Shown here: positions 11,710 to 22,800 of the stretch, in pieces
Position numbering within the stretch: the stretch's first letter is position 1
How the letters are laid out: every line of letters starts with the position of its first letter
NCBI GenBank assembly: GCA_038025085.1
Contig: CM076142.1
Span: 30,027,001-30,091,000, forward strand
From: Tetragonia tetragonoides
Taxonomy: Eukaryota > Streptophyta > Magnoliopsida > Caryophyllales > Aizoaceae
Direction: 5' to 3'
Length of the DNA: 64,000 nt
Made by a program: the position numbers and the translations under genes
Notes under the pieces: model-generated
Told to the model about the DNA's origin: nothing
The model's database searches: none
Seen by the model: the letters and a program-made list of their open reading frames with translations, nothing else

Positions 11710-12411
11710 AGTTATCAGCACTAGTCTCTAACCTAGCTTATTATATAAATTTTAGATCGGCCGAGTCTACCGTGCATTAATTATGATGTCGAGCCGATTG
11801 ATATCAACCAGTTACATCACCAGCGTTGGTTAACCATTGGTATTTATGCTCACAGTTGCTATGGACTACAGGTATTTAATTAACATGAACATAGTATATA
11901 TGGTTGCCAATTGAATATTTAAAATTCTAAATTCTCATATAAGACACGCATATGTGCTAGTTGTAGGATTCTAGTAGTACCATGAATATGCACTTGAAGA
12001 ATATATTCAATCCAACATGTTGCCATCATTACGGTCCTATATTTTATATGTTGTTCTTGTTTATAGCAAAACCACTTACGGCTTGAGAAATTGCATTCTG
12101 TACTTAATTCCCTTTTTGTATACTTATTACTTACTATGGTAGCCGAAAATAGGGCACTGTGTTTAGAATATGAAGGAGGGCTAGTTTATGTGAAACCGTG
12201 AAATTATGATGAAATTGGCTATTTACCTTTATGACTCGATGAAGACAAAGATTGGAATTACAGTATGAGAAATATATCATATATCTACAATATGGTGGAT
12301 ACTAATGGTTGTGAGTTTGTGATATACTTTTATGATTGCTTCCCTATCAATTGCGTCATGTCTGTGATGTTTAATTCTTATGCATAATACATTGATGATG
12401 TTTTCTTTTAT

Positions 12412-12412
<1 letters not shown>

Positions 12413-12505
<93 letters not shown>
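12413..12505. repeat. (AT)n microsatellite
   Basis: About 90 bp of pure AT dinucleotide repeat inside the Copia interior. Confidence 0.97.
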
Positions 12506-12506
<1 letters not shown>

Positions 12507-12558
12507 TCAATGAGATCTATTTTACTTGTACATATCATTTACTCGCTAAGCATAGTTA

Positions 12559-12606
12559 ACTATCTCTTTGTCGTACAATTAAACTATCTCTTTGTCGTAC
12601 AATTAA
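12559..12606. repeat. 24-bp tandem duplication
   Basis: AACTATCTCTTTGTCGTACA plus ATTA occurs twice in direct succession inside the Copia interior. It is probably a replication slippage product. Confidence 0.85.
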
Positions 12607-14262
12607 TCATGCCTTTTATTTAATACAAACTATGGGATTTATTGTAATTGGTTCTACCAATTGAGATTAAGAAGTGAGATTGAGAAGTGAGATCTAATAA
12701 TTGAAAGATAAGACAGTTACATATCCAGCTTTTGGTAAAGAGTCATATTTTGTCTATGAATGAATGCAAATTATTGTTAGTCCCAAAACTATGACATGGG
12801 AGAGTTACACACATAGATCATAGTTTTATTTTGGAGGTAAGTTTTCTCAATGTTTTAGATACTTTCAAACTCTATGGTGGTTGTAAGTTTTCCTTAGAGA
12901 AATTAATCTTTATCAATGTATTGAATTTATGTATATTGGAAATACATGGTGAAGTTTATATGAATAGCCCTACAACTAATATTGATTTTTTGCCTAATAT
13001 ACTTATCCTGAAGATAAGTTTATATAAAGTCTAAAGACTTGTAAATTGGGACAGTGAAGAAGGAGTTATGAGCTAGTATAAATCATGGTCTATAAGACTT
13101 GTTTTTTATTTCAAACTCCATCTACGAATGACATTTTTAATTGTGAAAGGGGTATCTCCATTGAGGCAGAAATTGGATGATGACACATAATCATAACCAG
13201 AAGCTCATGATTATTTGATATTATATTGAATACAGAACTACATAGTTCATGAAAGTTTGGCCCAGAAGTTCCATAAAAAAATTTGTAAAGTTTCGTAAAT
13301 ATTTACAACGACGAAACAATTCTTTGGCCAGAAGTCCAAAGTTGATTTGAAAAATATATGTCAATGGACATTGATAGAGATTATTGATAGTGATCCGAAT
13401 ATCACAAAAGGGGTATCTCTGATTATACAAAAGAGAAATTATTTGATGGTACAATATCATGACCTGAAGTTCATGATTATAGATTGGCATGGTATCCACT
13501 TATTTAACTTGGGGCCAGAAGTCTCCTAAAGTTGCAAGTTTAAATTTATTGATACAACGATGCAACAAAATTAATCTGTGGCCTGAAGTCCAAAATTATG
13601 TGGAAAATGCGTATATTCAATATGCGTATGAAGCTCGAAACTTGTACCCTTGTATAAATTATTGTTGGGACATTAATTTTGATTGTGTTTTGGATTTTTA
13701 TTTCCTACTACGAATGTACGGAAAAAGGGGGAGATAGAATGTAAATTGAAATTATATTCACATTCGAATATGAGAGAAACAAGCTAAGGTCATATGATTT
13801 TTGCAAGAAACACAAAGTGTTAATTATATTGATGACCTTGTCTTATGACAATGAACTTATGAATAATTAAAGTAAATCTATTCAATCGATAGATATGTCC
13901 ATGGAGATTTATATGAATAAGTTGAGAAACATGCTCCAGAAGAGCAGCAACTATCTTCCCTAAAAGAATCAATGAGATCGTCTTGCCATTATAAAAGAGC
14001 CATAAGTTATGTCTTTGTCACATCATACATCATGCCAGAATCACGTATAAATGACTACGTCAAAGTTGACTGTTATTGAGCAAAAAGTAACCAGAAGTTA
14101 GTTGCGTGAAATATTTTATTGATGTGACAGTTTAGGCCATCCGGATATGAAGACACCACCTCCGAGAACCTAAAGTTTCTCTTGAATGAATATATGATAA
14201 TGTGCTCATACTCTCTCGTGTTTTATTATTATGATGTTTAAAGGCAAGACTAACAACGAGAT

Positions 14263-14265
14263 GGA

Positions 14266-14360
<95 letters not shown>
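14263..14360. repeat. (AT)n microsatellite
   Basis: About 95 bp of pure AT dinucleotide repeat, the second in this Copia element. Confidence 0.97.
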
Positions 14361-14363
<3 letters not shown>

Positions 14364-16094
14364 TCGAACAATAAATAGTTTGATTTGAAAAGAGACAATA
14401 GATATTGATTGCAAATTGTATAAATTGAGATTAAGTGGCCAGAAGATCACTTAAAAGATGAGTTGCATTGCATTATGCAAAGTTCGTTATAAAGAATGTT
14501 TTGAGCGTTTTTATCAATATCTAATCTCTTGTAAGGGGCAAATTATATGAGCACAGAAATAACCAACTGCAAATTACATGACTCCCTAAAATTATCGTTC
14601 TCCACCAGAGAATTAAGTGACACTCATCGAGAGAAGATGCGAAAGTGGTTGATCTAAGCTGAGTTTCAATAAAGTGAAAATGCCCATTTATAACTGTCCA
14701 TGAGAGATAGTTTTTCAGCTTACGGGGAGAATAATAGAGGAAAGCTGAAGAAAACAAAGACATTTATTAAGTATGTACAATGTTGATCCCCATCTGAACC
14801 AAAAGTTCAGAATATGATATAAATTTGAGGTTCATATACATATACATATATACCAGCTTTATCTCAAACCTCTATATATTCAAGCATGAAACTCTATGAT
14901 TTGACTGTCGCACAACTATGATCCTTTGGGAGGCATATAGAGGCATAGATTGGTTGTAGAGATTCATGTTGTGAGAATTGAGATATCTTGTCAGCCATGT
15001 TAAAATTGATACACCTGAAGTGTAGTCTATTGAGTTTACTTTCATTCAAATTAATTGGAGATCGGTTCCTAATGAAAGTCTATTATACAAACATGGCAAG
15101 ATCATGCAGTTTGGTTGATACTCTTGAAGAGTTATGAAACATAAACAAGCTTTATAGCTTATAAATACCCCAGAAGAGGTATAGATATCTGAATCACAAA
15201 TAGATGGCCTATATGAAAAAGGAAAAGGTACCTCCACAGGAAATATTCAGATATCATTTACCAATACTGATGGATAAATAAAATTGATTATGAGATTTCA
15301 ATGATTAATATTTTGATACCGGTATATGAAGGAACCTATATGCATATGCAATATGCGATGGACATATGAATGGGGATCATATTTATAAAGTCCATCTAAA
15401 TGTCGACATATTATTGATTGGAAATAGAAAATGAGCTCGTGGACCTGCAGTCCAGTTAAATTATGGATTTGATATCCAAACTGTACATTTTACATTATCG
15501 AGTCATACATTGTGTGCATATAGATTATAAGTCATACATCGTACATGTCACTATATATTATATCTTATTTCTTTTTATTTAACATTTACTAATTTATTAG
15601 TTTTATCTCATAATGCATGCACACATTTTCATTCGTATGGAGTTTTGTAGGTCACTACATATTTTATAGGCGGAAACTTATAAAAGGAGATGTCTTACTC
15701 CTATGATATGTCAATCCCAGAAGGATTGAAGATATAGTCCCTGAAGGACTCTAAATGCCTTATTGGATATGTATAATGACATATATGACCTTTGAAAAAG
15801 TGGCTCCTGAAGAGCATATTTTGAAATTATATAAACCTCTGATATTCAAAGTTAAAAAGGTCTATGAATCAATGATATACACGAACTATTTGTCTCAAAT
15901 AAGTTAAATGAGAATGAGACAAGATATATTGTTGTTTAGCATTCACGATTTGGATATGACGTGATGCAAGATACAAAAGCTCTGTAAGAGAATTTTGAAT
16001 GAATTTATTATTGTCTCAACCAGAAGTTTGAGCATATGAGTTATACAATTTATCGATTACAAAGGTTGAGAGTTGATGTGAATATCACCTATAT

Positions 16095-16126
16095 GATGAG
16101 TTGTTGGTGATATTCGATAGTGAGAT
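16095..16126 (+). repeat. 10-bp perfect stem with 9-16 nt loop region
   Basis: GAATATCACC is followed after a short spacer by its exact reverse complement GGTGATATTC. This stem is longer than the C(A/T)GAA hairpins but lies among them. It has a different loop. Confidence 0.6.
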
Positions 16127-16400
16127 ATCTATGGTCTGAAGTACCATGAATATGAAATAGGTGACTCTTTATATGGTCCTGAAGTACCATAGAATATTAT
16201 TGACTCTCATTCCCAAAATACAAATATTTCATGATGATATGAAAAATATGAGCAGTGAAAGATATTGACCTCATGTTGAAGGTTTATATTTGTATTACTA
16301 AAGACCTCCCAAAAAAGGTTTATGTTAAATGGTTTGGAATTGTGGAAATTGCTCATATATTGTGAAATTGCTATTAAAGGATGAGCACACTTCACGTTTT

Positions 16401-17103
16401 TCTCCTATTGCATAGGTTTTTCCCTTCGGGTTTTCCTAGCAAAGGTTTTGGTGAAGTAATGGATGTACTCTTTTTCCCTTTGTTGAGGTTTTTACCCCAT
16501 TGGGTTTTACCTAACAAGGTTTTTAACGAGGCAGCATGACAAGGATATTATAGAATTTAGTGAGTTCCAGTTTAGTATCTCACTTTATTGGTTGGATAAA
16601 CAATTGCTTGGGATGATATTGATACAAATGAAAGTTATGTGCACCATATTCAAGGGAAATATGAAGTTATTGGAAGTATATATATTTTATAAACATGCAG
16701 GAACTCATGAAGTGTGCAAGTTCAACACATGTGTAGAGCACGTGATTCATTTTTGGAGAAAAGAAGTGTCTACGGTCCTATATGATGATGGTGTTGCATC
16801 TAATGTTAATGCAAAGAAGGTGATATCAAATTCAGAAGTTCCTTATCCATTATGACGACGTTTTCCTACTGAAGATCACAATTGCATCAACTTAAAGATC
16901 TAGACGGATATTGTCATGAGGGGGAGAAAATACGCGCTGCACTCTTTTTTCCTTAGCCATGGTTTTGTCCCACTGGGTTTTCCAGGCAAGGTTTTTAATG
17001 AGGCAGCATCTCAGGCGTATTGAAGAATAATGTACTCTTTTTCCTTCACTAGGTTTTTATCCCACAGTGTTTTCCAAGTAAGGTTTTAACGAGGCATATT
17101 CTT
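16401..17103 (+). repeat. Four degenerate copies of a Copia 3' non-coding module
   Basis: A module of about 75 bp occurs near 16401, 16468, 16938 and 17032. It has the form TACTCTTTTTCC..., GGTTTTT-CCCA, TGGGTTTTCC, AAGGTTTTTAACGAGGCA. Such modules are known just upstream of the polypurine tract in plant Copia elements. The first pair is separated from the second by the RNase H remnant, so the block may be duplicated. Confidence 0.7.
16592..16855 (+). pseudogene. Possible Copia RNase H C-terminal remnant
   Basis: The 87-codon frame contains STVLYDDGVASNVNAKK, which resembles the T-x-L-Y-E-D-N-A-A-C region of Copia RNase H. It lies just upstream of the element's 3' non-coding modules, where RNase H is expected. 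The key Asn and Cys are lost. The match is weak. Confidence 0.35.
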
Positions 17104-17127
17104 TAGTGATGTACATCCAAGGGGGAG

Positions 17128-17334
17128 TGTTATGAAATATATTATATGTGGATGTACACTATACTGTAGAGATACTGTACCTATATACTTACCATATACT
17201 GTACTAGGGTTCTTGCTATCCAAGCAAAACTCTAGCCCCTCTTGTACTATATATATCCCTCATACGAATAATACAGACACCTCTTGCCTCCTCTTTTATC
17301 CTCTACTCTCTATCTCTCTAATTGTTTCACAACA
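17128..17334 (+). repeat. 3' LTR of the 11503-17334 element
   Basis: 207 bp, preceded by purine tract AAGGGGGAG and followed by TSD GAAAT (17335-17339). Confidence 0.9.
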
Positions 17335-17339
17335 GAAAT

Positions 17340-17864
17340 TACAATTTTTTTAGGAAAATATGATTATGATGAATTATAGAAGTGGTCAAAAGTGTTTGCT
17401 TGACAACAAGAAAGTAGAAATTTCATACAACAATTCCAAGTTACCTAGGGAGGATATAACAACTGGAAATTAAGTGACTTACTCCTTTATTATGGAAGAA
17501 GAAGAAGAACGAGAGTTCCTCTATATATGTCCACCAAAAAATATTGTAATCTCGTAGTCCCATATTTATCTTTACATTGAATATGTTATGGTTTTCAAAA
17601 TATCACTTTAACCATAAATTCTAATTATATAAATATAAAACATAAAAAGTGGATATTTTGATTTTTTTATTATTATTTATTTTTACAATGAATCGAACAA
17701 TACCATTTTTCCTTTGTCAATCTTTATTATAGATGCTCACTATGTAAATATTTATAAATTTTCAAAAATTAATGGCCAAAGTTCATAAACGATGACCGCC
17801 TCAAAGAGTCTAATATGAAGATAAATTTGGGAAGAAATAAGTAGAATTATATTACCTACCAATT
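17340..17864. other. Intergenic, nothing recognised
   Basis: AT-rich sequence with no supported gene or repeat terminus. Confidence 0.4.
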
Positions 17865-18375
17865 TAGGGATGGCAATTAATAGGGCGGGGCAGGGTGGAT
17901 ATAGGTATATCCACCCCATACCCACCTAGTTATAGTCAATCTGTCACCTGCCCCATCTCCGCTATGGGTAAGATTTCCAAAACCATACCCACCTCAGTTG
18001 GTATGAGATGGGAACCATGCCCGAAATTACACAGCGGGGATCCATACCACCTAATACCCGCCCAAACCCATCTGGTACCCGCCTTAAATCCACCTGATAC
18101 CCGCATAAAGCAATTGCAATATATTAACAAATTAAACAAACCCAATTAACGTGCAAATCGTATCATTATTACAAACATCAAAAGTATGATACATTTTAAC
18201 AAATTATGTCAATACAATTTATATTTAGAATTTTTATAGTCTTTTATTTTTAGGTGGATATGAGGCGGGTATCCAACTGAGAACAACACAAATCATCTCT
18301 GCCCCATCCCCACGACGGTTTTGCATTTTCAAAACCAAATTCGCCCAATCGCCGCCTGACGCTCCCCCATCCCTA
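17865..18375. mobile_element. hAT-type MITE, about 511 bp
   Basis: Ends TAGGGATGG (17865-17873) and CCATCCCTA (18367-18375) are inverted. Subterminal sequence is rich in CCCACC and GGCGGG words typical of a common plant hAT MITE group. Flanking octamers taccaatt and ccccaact match at 5 of 8 positions, compatible with a decayed TSD. Confidence 0.55.
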
Positions 18376-18913
18376 CCCCAACTAAGATGAATACGGAGCG
18401 AAACTCACTTACACCCGTCCAATACCATACCTAATCCCTACCTAGCTACCAATTGCATCAACTTTATTTGTTTCTTTTTATCACCCTATCAGCAACCGAA
18501 AAATTATCTGGGAAGAAACAATGTAATTGACTAAACATTAAATTGTTATTTTTGCAGGGAATAAAAAGAATACACATTAAATGGAGGCATAGATGATGTT
18601 GCTACCTAATTGGTCGTTTGATGAGGAAGTTCTAGACACTCTTCGCATAGGGTGACAACGTAACATATCATAAGATGGGAGTTAATCAATTTTTCCACAA
18701 TCTTTCTCCTCGCAATACATTAGTGGAGAAATGTAATGATTTCCATAGTGAGGTACACAAATCCTGGTTGGACACAGAAAAAGAACCAACACTATGCCAC
18801 TTCACTAATGTTACAAAGTGCTATCATGCTATACCCAGCAATTACCCATTTATCATGCAAAGTAATGGAGTTATATGCAATGCAACCCACATCTCTTACT
18901 CTTATTCTTCTAC

Positions 18914-18926
18914 TCACTATATAAAC
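18914..18926 (+). promoter_or_regulatory. TATA box of the LTP gene
   Basis: CACTATATAAACC lies about 100 bp upstream of the ATG at 19021, a normal plant core-promoter spacing given a leader of about 70 nt. Confidence 0.6.
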
Positions 18927-19020
18927 CTTCAGTGTACTTTCTTTATTGATCATTTTGTATTAGGATAGACACAAGAAATTCGAAACAAATTTTCAAAAAT
19001 CATTTTGTTATCAAAAAAAA

Positions 19021-20475
19021 ATGGATACTACTGTGAAGATGGTTTTCATGTTGGCATTCATTGCCCTTATTTGCAATGCAGGGGTCCATGGGGCAGGGGA
19101 ATGTGGGAGGAACACAACCCCTGATCATGAGGCCATGAAGCTGGTTCCCTGCGTGGACGCGGCTCAAGATGTGAATGCTGCTGTTTCTAGCAGTTGTTGT
19201 GCTCAGATAAAGAAGATAGGGCAAAACCCAGCTTGCCTTTGTGCAGTTCTGATTTCTGATACAGCTAAAAGCTCTGGCGTCAAACCTGGCATTGCCATGA
19301 CCATTCCCAAGCGCTGCAACTTCGCCAACCGCCCTGTTGGATACAAGTGTGGACGTAAGTTATTAGTTGAACACACAAACTTATATAAGACTGGCCTCCT
19401 TACAGGGGGACGAGATAATGTTTTGCAAAAAAATTAGGAAAAATAACTCTGAATAATCCGAAGTTTACGCGGTGTGCCAATAATAATCCCAAGTTGAAAA
19501 ATCTCTACTAATAATCCTATGTTTTGACTTGTGTGCCAATAATGAACAGCAACTAACGGTGTTATTTTTCCGTCACAAACCAAATGATGTGGCATTATTT
19601 TATTAGTTTTACTTATTTTTATCCTTTTCTTTTTTCTTTATGGCCAACAAAAATCCTTCCCTGGTTGGAAACTTGGAATGCTCATCTTTCCCAATATTTG
19701 CTTTCTCCCACGAAGTTTCCTTCATCTCCTCTATCATCCTCCCTCTCCATTCTCATATCTATATGTTTAATAAAAGGTAGAGACAATGGTAAGTTTTGTC
19801 ATCTTTCACTACTGACATCCTTTAACCTCATTCGCTCTCGTTCTCTCTCTTTTAGTTATGAGGCGTAATTAAGCTAAATCGAAGGCTTGGTTTGATGGCT
19901 GGAGACGGGGCTCTGGTTGATAGGCGCTGATGATGGGTAATTTAATGGTGATGGTCGGATTAAGTGGTGGGGGAAGGAGAAGGATGGAGGAGGGAGGAGA
20001 CAGAATGGATATGTGGGAAGAGGCGATGAGGAGAGAAAGCAGAAGAAGAAAGAAAAAAAAAACAAAAACAAAAGAACATTTAAAGTAAGTAAAAAATTTT
20101 AAATTAAAAAGCCACATCAGCATATATAACTGTTCACCTAACGGTGTTTTATCCGGGTGCATTATCAGCATACAACTTGAAACTTGGGATTACTAGGAAT
20201 GATCTTTCAACTTGGGATTATTGTTGGCACACCACTGAAACTCGGGATTATTTACAGTAAATTTTCCAAAAAATTAAAATAAAAGAACACAAAAACAAAA
20301 GTGATTTTTTTACCCTTGGTTATAAAAAGTCACATCATCTTTTGACTTCTGATGAGACGATCGAATTATAACAAAATCAATGTTGTTTAAAGAATCAATT
20401 TATGCTCTTTTCTATTAGTTATCAAAATTGTGATGTGTTTTATGATCTGAATATGCAGCTTACACTCTACCTTGA
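19021..20475 (+). CDS. DIR1-like non-specific lipid-transfer protein (2 exons)
   Basis: Exon 1 is 19021-19354 and exon 2 is 20459-20475. Donor GTAAGT follows at 19355 and acceptor ATGCAG ends at 20458, phase 1. The 116-aa product has an N-terminal signal peptide (MVFMLAFIALICNAGVHG), then the eight-cysteine fold: ECG, VPC, SSCCAQ, ACLC, RC and KC. It ends ...VGYKCGPYTLP. The short second exon restores the GxYTLP terminus characteristic of the DIR1 (defective in induced resistance 1) group. Members are secreted, bind two acyl chains and act in lipid signalling for systemic resistance. A MULE (19437-20267) sits in the intron, leaving both splice sites intact. Without splicing the frame would run to a stop at 19435-19437. 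The gene appears functional; the specific role is inferred from the family. Confidence 0.88.
19437..20267. mobile_element. MULE-type non-autonomous element in the LTP intron, 831 bp
   Basis: Inverted repeats of about 130 bp begin GGAAAAATAACT and GGAAAATTTACT when read inward. They are flanked by an exact 9-bp duplication AAAAAATTA (19428-19436 and 20268-20276), diagnostic of Mutator-like elements. Both TIRs contain the words AATAATCCCAAGTTGAAA. No transposase is present. Confidence 0.92.
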
Positions 20476-21797
20476 ATTGGATCAGAGTTAAAGACTTGAG
20501 ACTTGAGCGGGACTAGAATGAATAAATGCAAAGAGCAATTGTTCTGTTTTTCTATTGTAGACTCTATCGAGTGTGCCAATATATATATATATGCTTACTT
20601 TTACTCGTGGTCCATTCACTATTCGTTTTCTTTTAATATTTTCAAAGAATGCCAGCTCAATTTTTTTTAGGCAATGAATGCCCGACACAGCTCGGTCAAT
20701 TGAGGAAGAACCCCATGAGCCCAGTGGTCTATGGGGAAAGGGGAAATAATTCATCAGTAACTAAACCACACTAATGTGTCGGAATGAGTTCTCGTACGTA
20801 CCCAATTATTTCCTGACACGGCCAGACGCAATTTAGCTTAGTTAGTGATGATGTTGTTATGTGCTTCTATTGACTCGAGTTCGAATATGTTCATAACATG
20901 CACTAGCTAGCTCATGGACAATTTGGTTGATAATATGTTGACATAACCCCATGCCAATACACTAAGAATAGCACAATATTTAATTTAATTTCCTTTTCCC
21001 ATCAAAAGAAAAAAAATAATTCTGATCTCTCTTCGATAATTGAATCAATGCATCACAAATACACAATATAAAAAATTCCACACCCTCCTTTTCATTGTGT
21101 AATTGTTATTTTATATTCTGGTGTCGAAGTTTGACCGCTTATTTCTAAAAGGAAATACTTTGATTCACAATAAAAAAAGAACTTGTTGACTGTAATATTC
21201 AAAGGGTTTTATTTCATTATATTATATTTTCAAAAAAGATCGACATTACATGATGCAAAACCCACATGATGCGGGAAGTAGACAGTGCCTTCTGAAATCC
21301 CTAATACGAAGGCACGACACGACTGATAACCATATAACTTATAACATGTTGAAATCTATGTGTTGAATTGCTTTTTGTTAGTAACTGTCTGACATGCTAA
21401 AATCCTAAAAACTATACCTTCATCTTGCAATTGGCATCTCTCAACACTCATAATAAAATATTGCGGCCTAGAGGAACGCTCATGTAATACAAAAAACTCC
21501 AACAGAAGACTAGTAAGTTATTCTGACACTAGATCCAGTTTAAGCCTTGTGAAAATTAAACAATATCACCTTTAATTTCCAATATATTGAAATTTCCTTG
21601 AGTTTAGTTTGCGAGAAACTCTCATTAGTCATTAGTTGATCATGAAGAACTCTTATACTTGTACTCAAAGCACATAACAAGCTTTGGTTTATCATGAGGG
21701 TAACACTTGTTTATCTTAATTGTTAAAGATCGTACGAAGAAATTTTTCCCTTGTTTTATTTTGAGGTAGGAGAGAAAACGTAGAACACCTTTGTTAG
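20476..21797. other. LTP 3' flank and intergenic sequence
   Basis: The first 100-200 bases are presumably the LTP 3' UTR. The remainder is AT-rich with no gene or repeat boundary recognised. Confidence 0.4.
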
Positions 21798-21976
21798 GTG
21801 CAAGTTATTACCCCCACAAATGGAAGATTGTACGGTCTCTTGGGCGATGTGATTGAGAATCCGACGCATATTGGAATCGATATATCGGATGAACAAATTG
21901 CCTTATTGCGGGCTGGAACACTACTCACTACAAGTCACGAGTACTGCTTTCAATTTGGACGTTTCCAAAAGAACTA
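21798..21976 (+). pseudogene. Orphan coding fragment of unknown family
   Basis: The frame reads MQVITPTNGRLYGLLGDVIE, continues with HIGIDISDEQIALLRAGTLL and then HEYCFQFGRFQKN. Its composition looks like real protein, less AT-biased than the surroundings. It is cut at 21977 by a Stowaway-like MITE terminus and no start context or upstream exon is evident. I do not recognise the family. It is probably a gene or transposon fragment. Confidence 0.3.
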
Positions 21977-22316
21977 CTCCCTCCGCTCCACGAAAATTTT
22001 GACGTTTGGATCGGAGAATATGAGAAATATTAAGGAAAATACATTTTAGCACAAAAATTTCAAATTTACCCTTAAAAGAGCACATGAGTTATTAAGAGAG
22101 AGAAAATAATTTTTTAGTGGGTATTTATTGCTTTCCTTGCTTTTGTATTACTTTCCTTCCTTTTGTATTATTTTCCTTACTTTTGTAGCTAGTGGCGTGA
22201 GACATCTTTATTTATTTATTTATTTCCTTGCACATGAGGGTGAGAAGGTGGAAGGGGTAAAATAGTAAATGGTGCTCAAATACATTACCATATAAGAAAA
22301 CGTAAAGATTTCCATG
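21977..22316. mobile_element. Stowaway-like MITE (right end degenerate)
   Basis: The left terminus CTCCCTCCGCTCC follows a TA dinucleotide, the Tc1/mariner target. The right side (AACGTAAAGATTTCCATGG near 22299-22316) is an imperfect inverse of the left CGAAAATTTTGACGTTT. The terminal CTCCCTCCG copy there is lost. Confidence 0.55.
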
Positions 22317-22329
22317 GTCCAAATCATAA

Positions 22330-22800
22330 TCATAATCATATTATAATATCTATATATTAGAGGCATTTTCTGACAGCATTGGACGCATCCACCTAAGCGA
22401 ATCTTTTTTAAAAATAATAACAGTAATAAATCATAAATAGAAGTTAGGGAAAAGAGAATATTAGAGTTATATCATTAAAGATAATGAAACATTAAGAGTA
22501 GTATAACTTTATTTTATGCTTCAAAAAATCAAATATCTTATACCAATGAAAAGAACGCGAAACGTACTTTAAAACAAGACCCATTTTGTCTTATATCTTA
22601 TGCATTGACATTTTACATGAACATATGGAGCACCAATCAATCATATTCATAACCATAATCATAATAAATAGGAGGCAGTTTTTGACAGTATATGACCTGT
22701 CTACCCAAAAAATGAAAATATTCAAGATCACAACTCTTCGCTTTTTTGGCTTGGTGGAGCAAGATTTTGTCAATTGCATGAAGTATTAGAATTTCTTACT
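22330..22800. repeat. Dispersed repeat copy 2 and flanking duplicated motif
   Basis: 22440-22590 matches 9980-10145 (AAGAACGCGAAACGTACTTTAAAACAAGA-type end). Two related segments at 22353 (AGAGGCATTTTCTGACAG) and 22671 (GGAGGCAGTTTTTGACAG) flank it directly. The family is unknown. Confidence 0.4.

Larger units (their letters stand above)
13001..16191 (+). repeat. Array of about 18 dispersed hairpins with conserved C(A/T)GAA loop
   Basis: The word CC(A/T)GAAG recurs through 3.2 kb, each time between short inverted repeats of different sequence. Clear cases include 13001-13019 (ACTTATC/GATAAGT), 13322-13341 (CTTTGG/CCAAAG), 13457-13476 (TCATGA/TCATGA), 13932-13946 (TGCTC/GAGCA), 14431-14454 (TTAAGTG/CACTTAA), 14793-14811 (TCTGAAC/GTTCAGA), 15010-15024 (TACAC/GTGTA), 15165-15182 (ATACC/GGTAT), 15440-15454 (TGGAC/GTCCA), 15712-15728 (CAATCC/GGATTG), 15736-15750 (AGTCC/GGACT), 16015-16032 (CTCAA/TTGAG), 16131-16147 (ATGGT/ACCAT) and 16172-16191 (TATGGT/ACCATA). 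The usual form is a C-G closing pair, pentaloop C(A/T)GAA, and often one extra T on the 3' side. Stems vary but pairing is kept. Function is unknown. Confidence 0.75.
11503..17334 (+). mobile_element. Complete, degenerate Copia LTR retrotransposon with a hairpin-rich interior
   Basis: Two 207-bp LTRs (11503-11709 and 17128-17334) begin TGTTATGAAATA and end TTTCACAACA. They are flanked by the 5-bp duplication GAAAT (11498-11502 and 17335-17339). A purine tract AAGGGGGAG precedes the right LTR, giving plus orientation. The right end carries Copia-style 3' modules and a possible RNase H remnant. LTRs differ at 18 of 207 sites, all transitions, so the insertion is old. The interior has no long reading frame, two long AT microsatellites and a series of short hairpins. 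The Copia assignment rests on LTR size, TSD and the 3' end. Confidence 0.92.

Noticed and set aside
11710..11721. AGTTATCAGCAC as a standard initiator-Met PBS
   Set aside because: It shares only part of TGGTATCAGAGC. It sits at the PBS position but the primer tRNA cannot be assigned.
12277..12510. Frame of repeated Tyr-Ile residues on the minus strand
   Set aside because: It is the translation of an (AT)n microsatellite, not a protein. The same applies to 14132-14450.
19869..20171. 100-codon minus-strand frame next to the LTP gene
   Set aside because: It lies inside the MULE, is low complexity (Phe/Leu/Ser runs) and overlaps one TIR.
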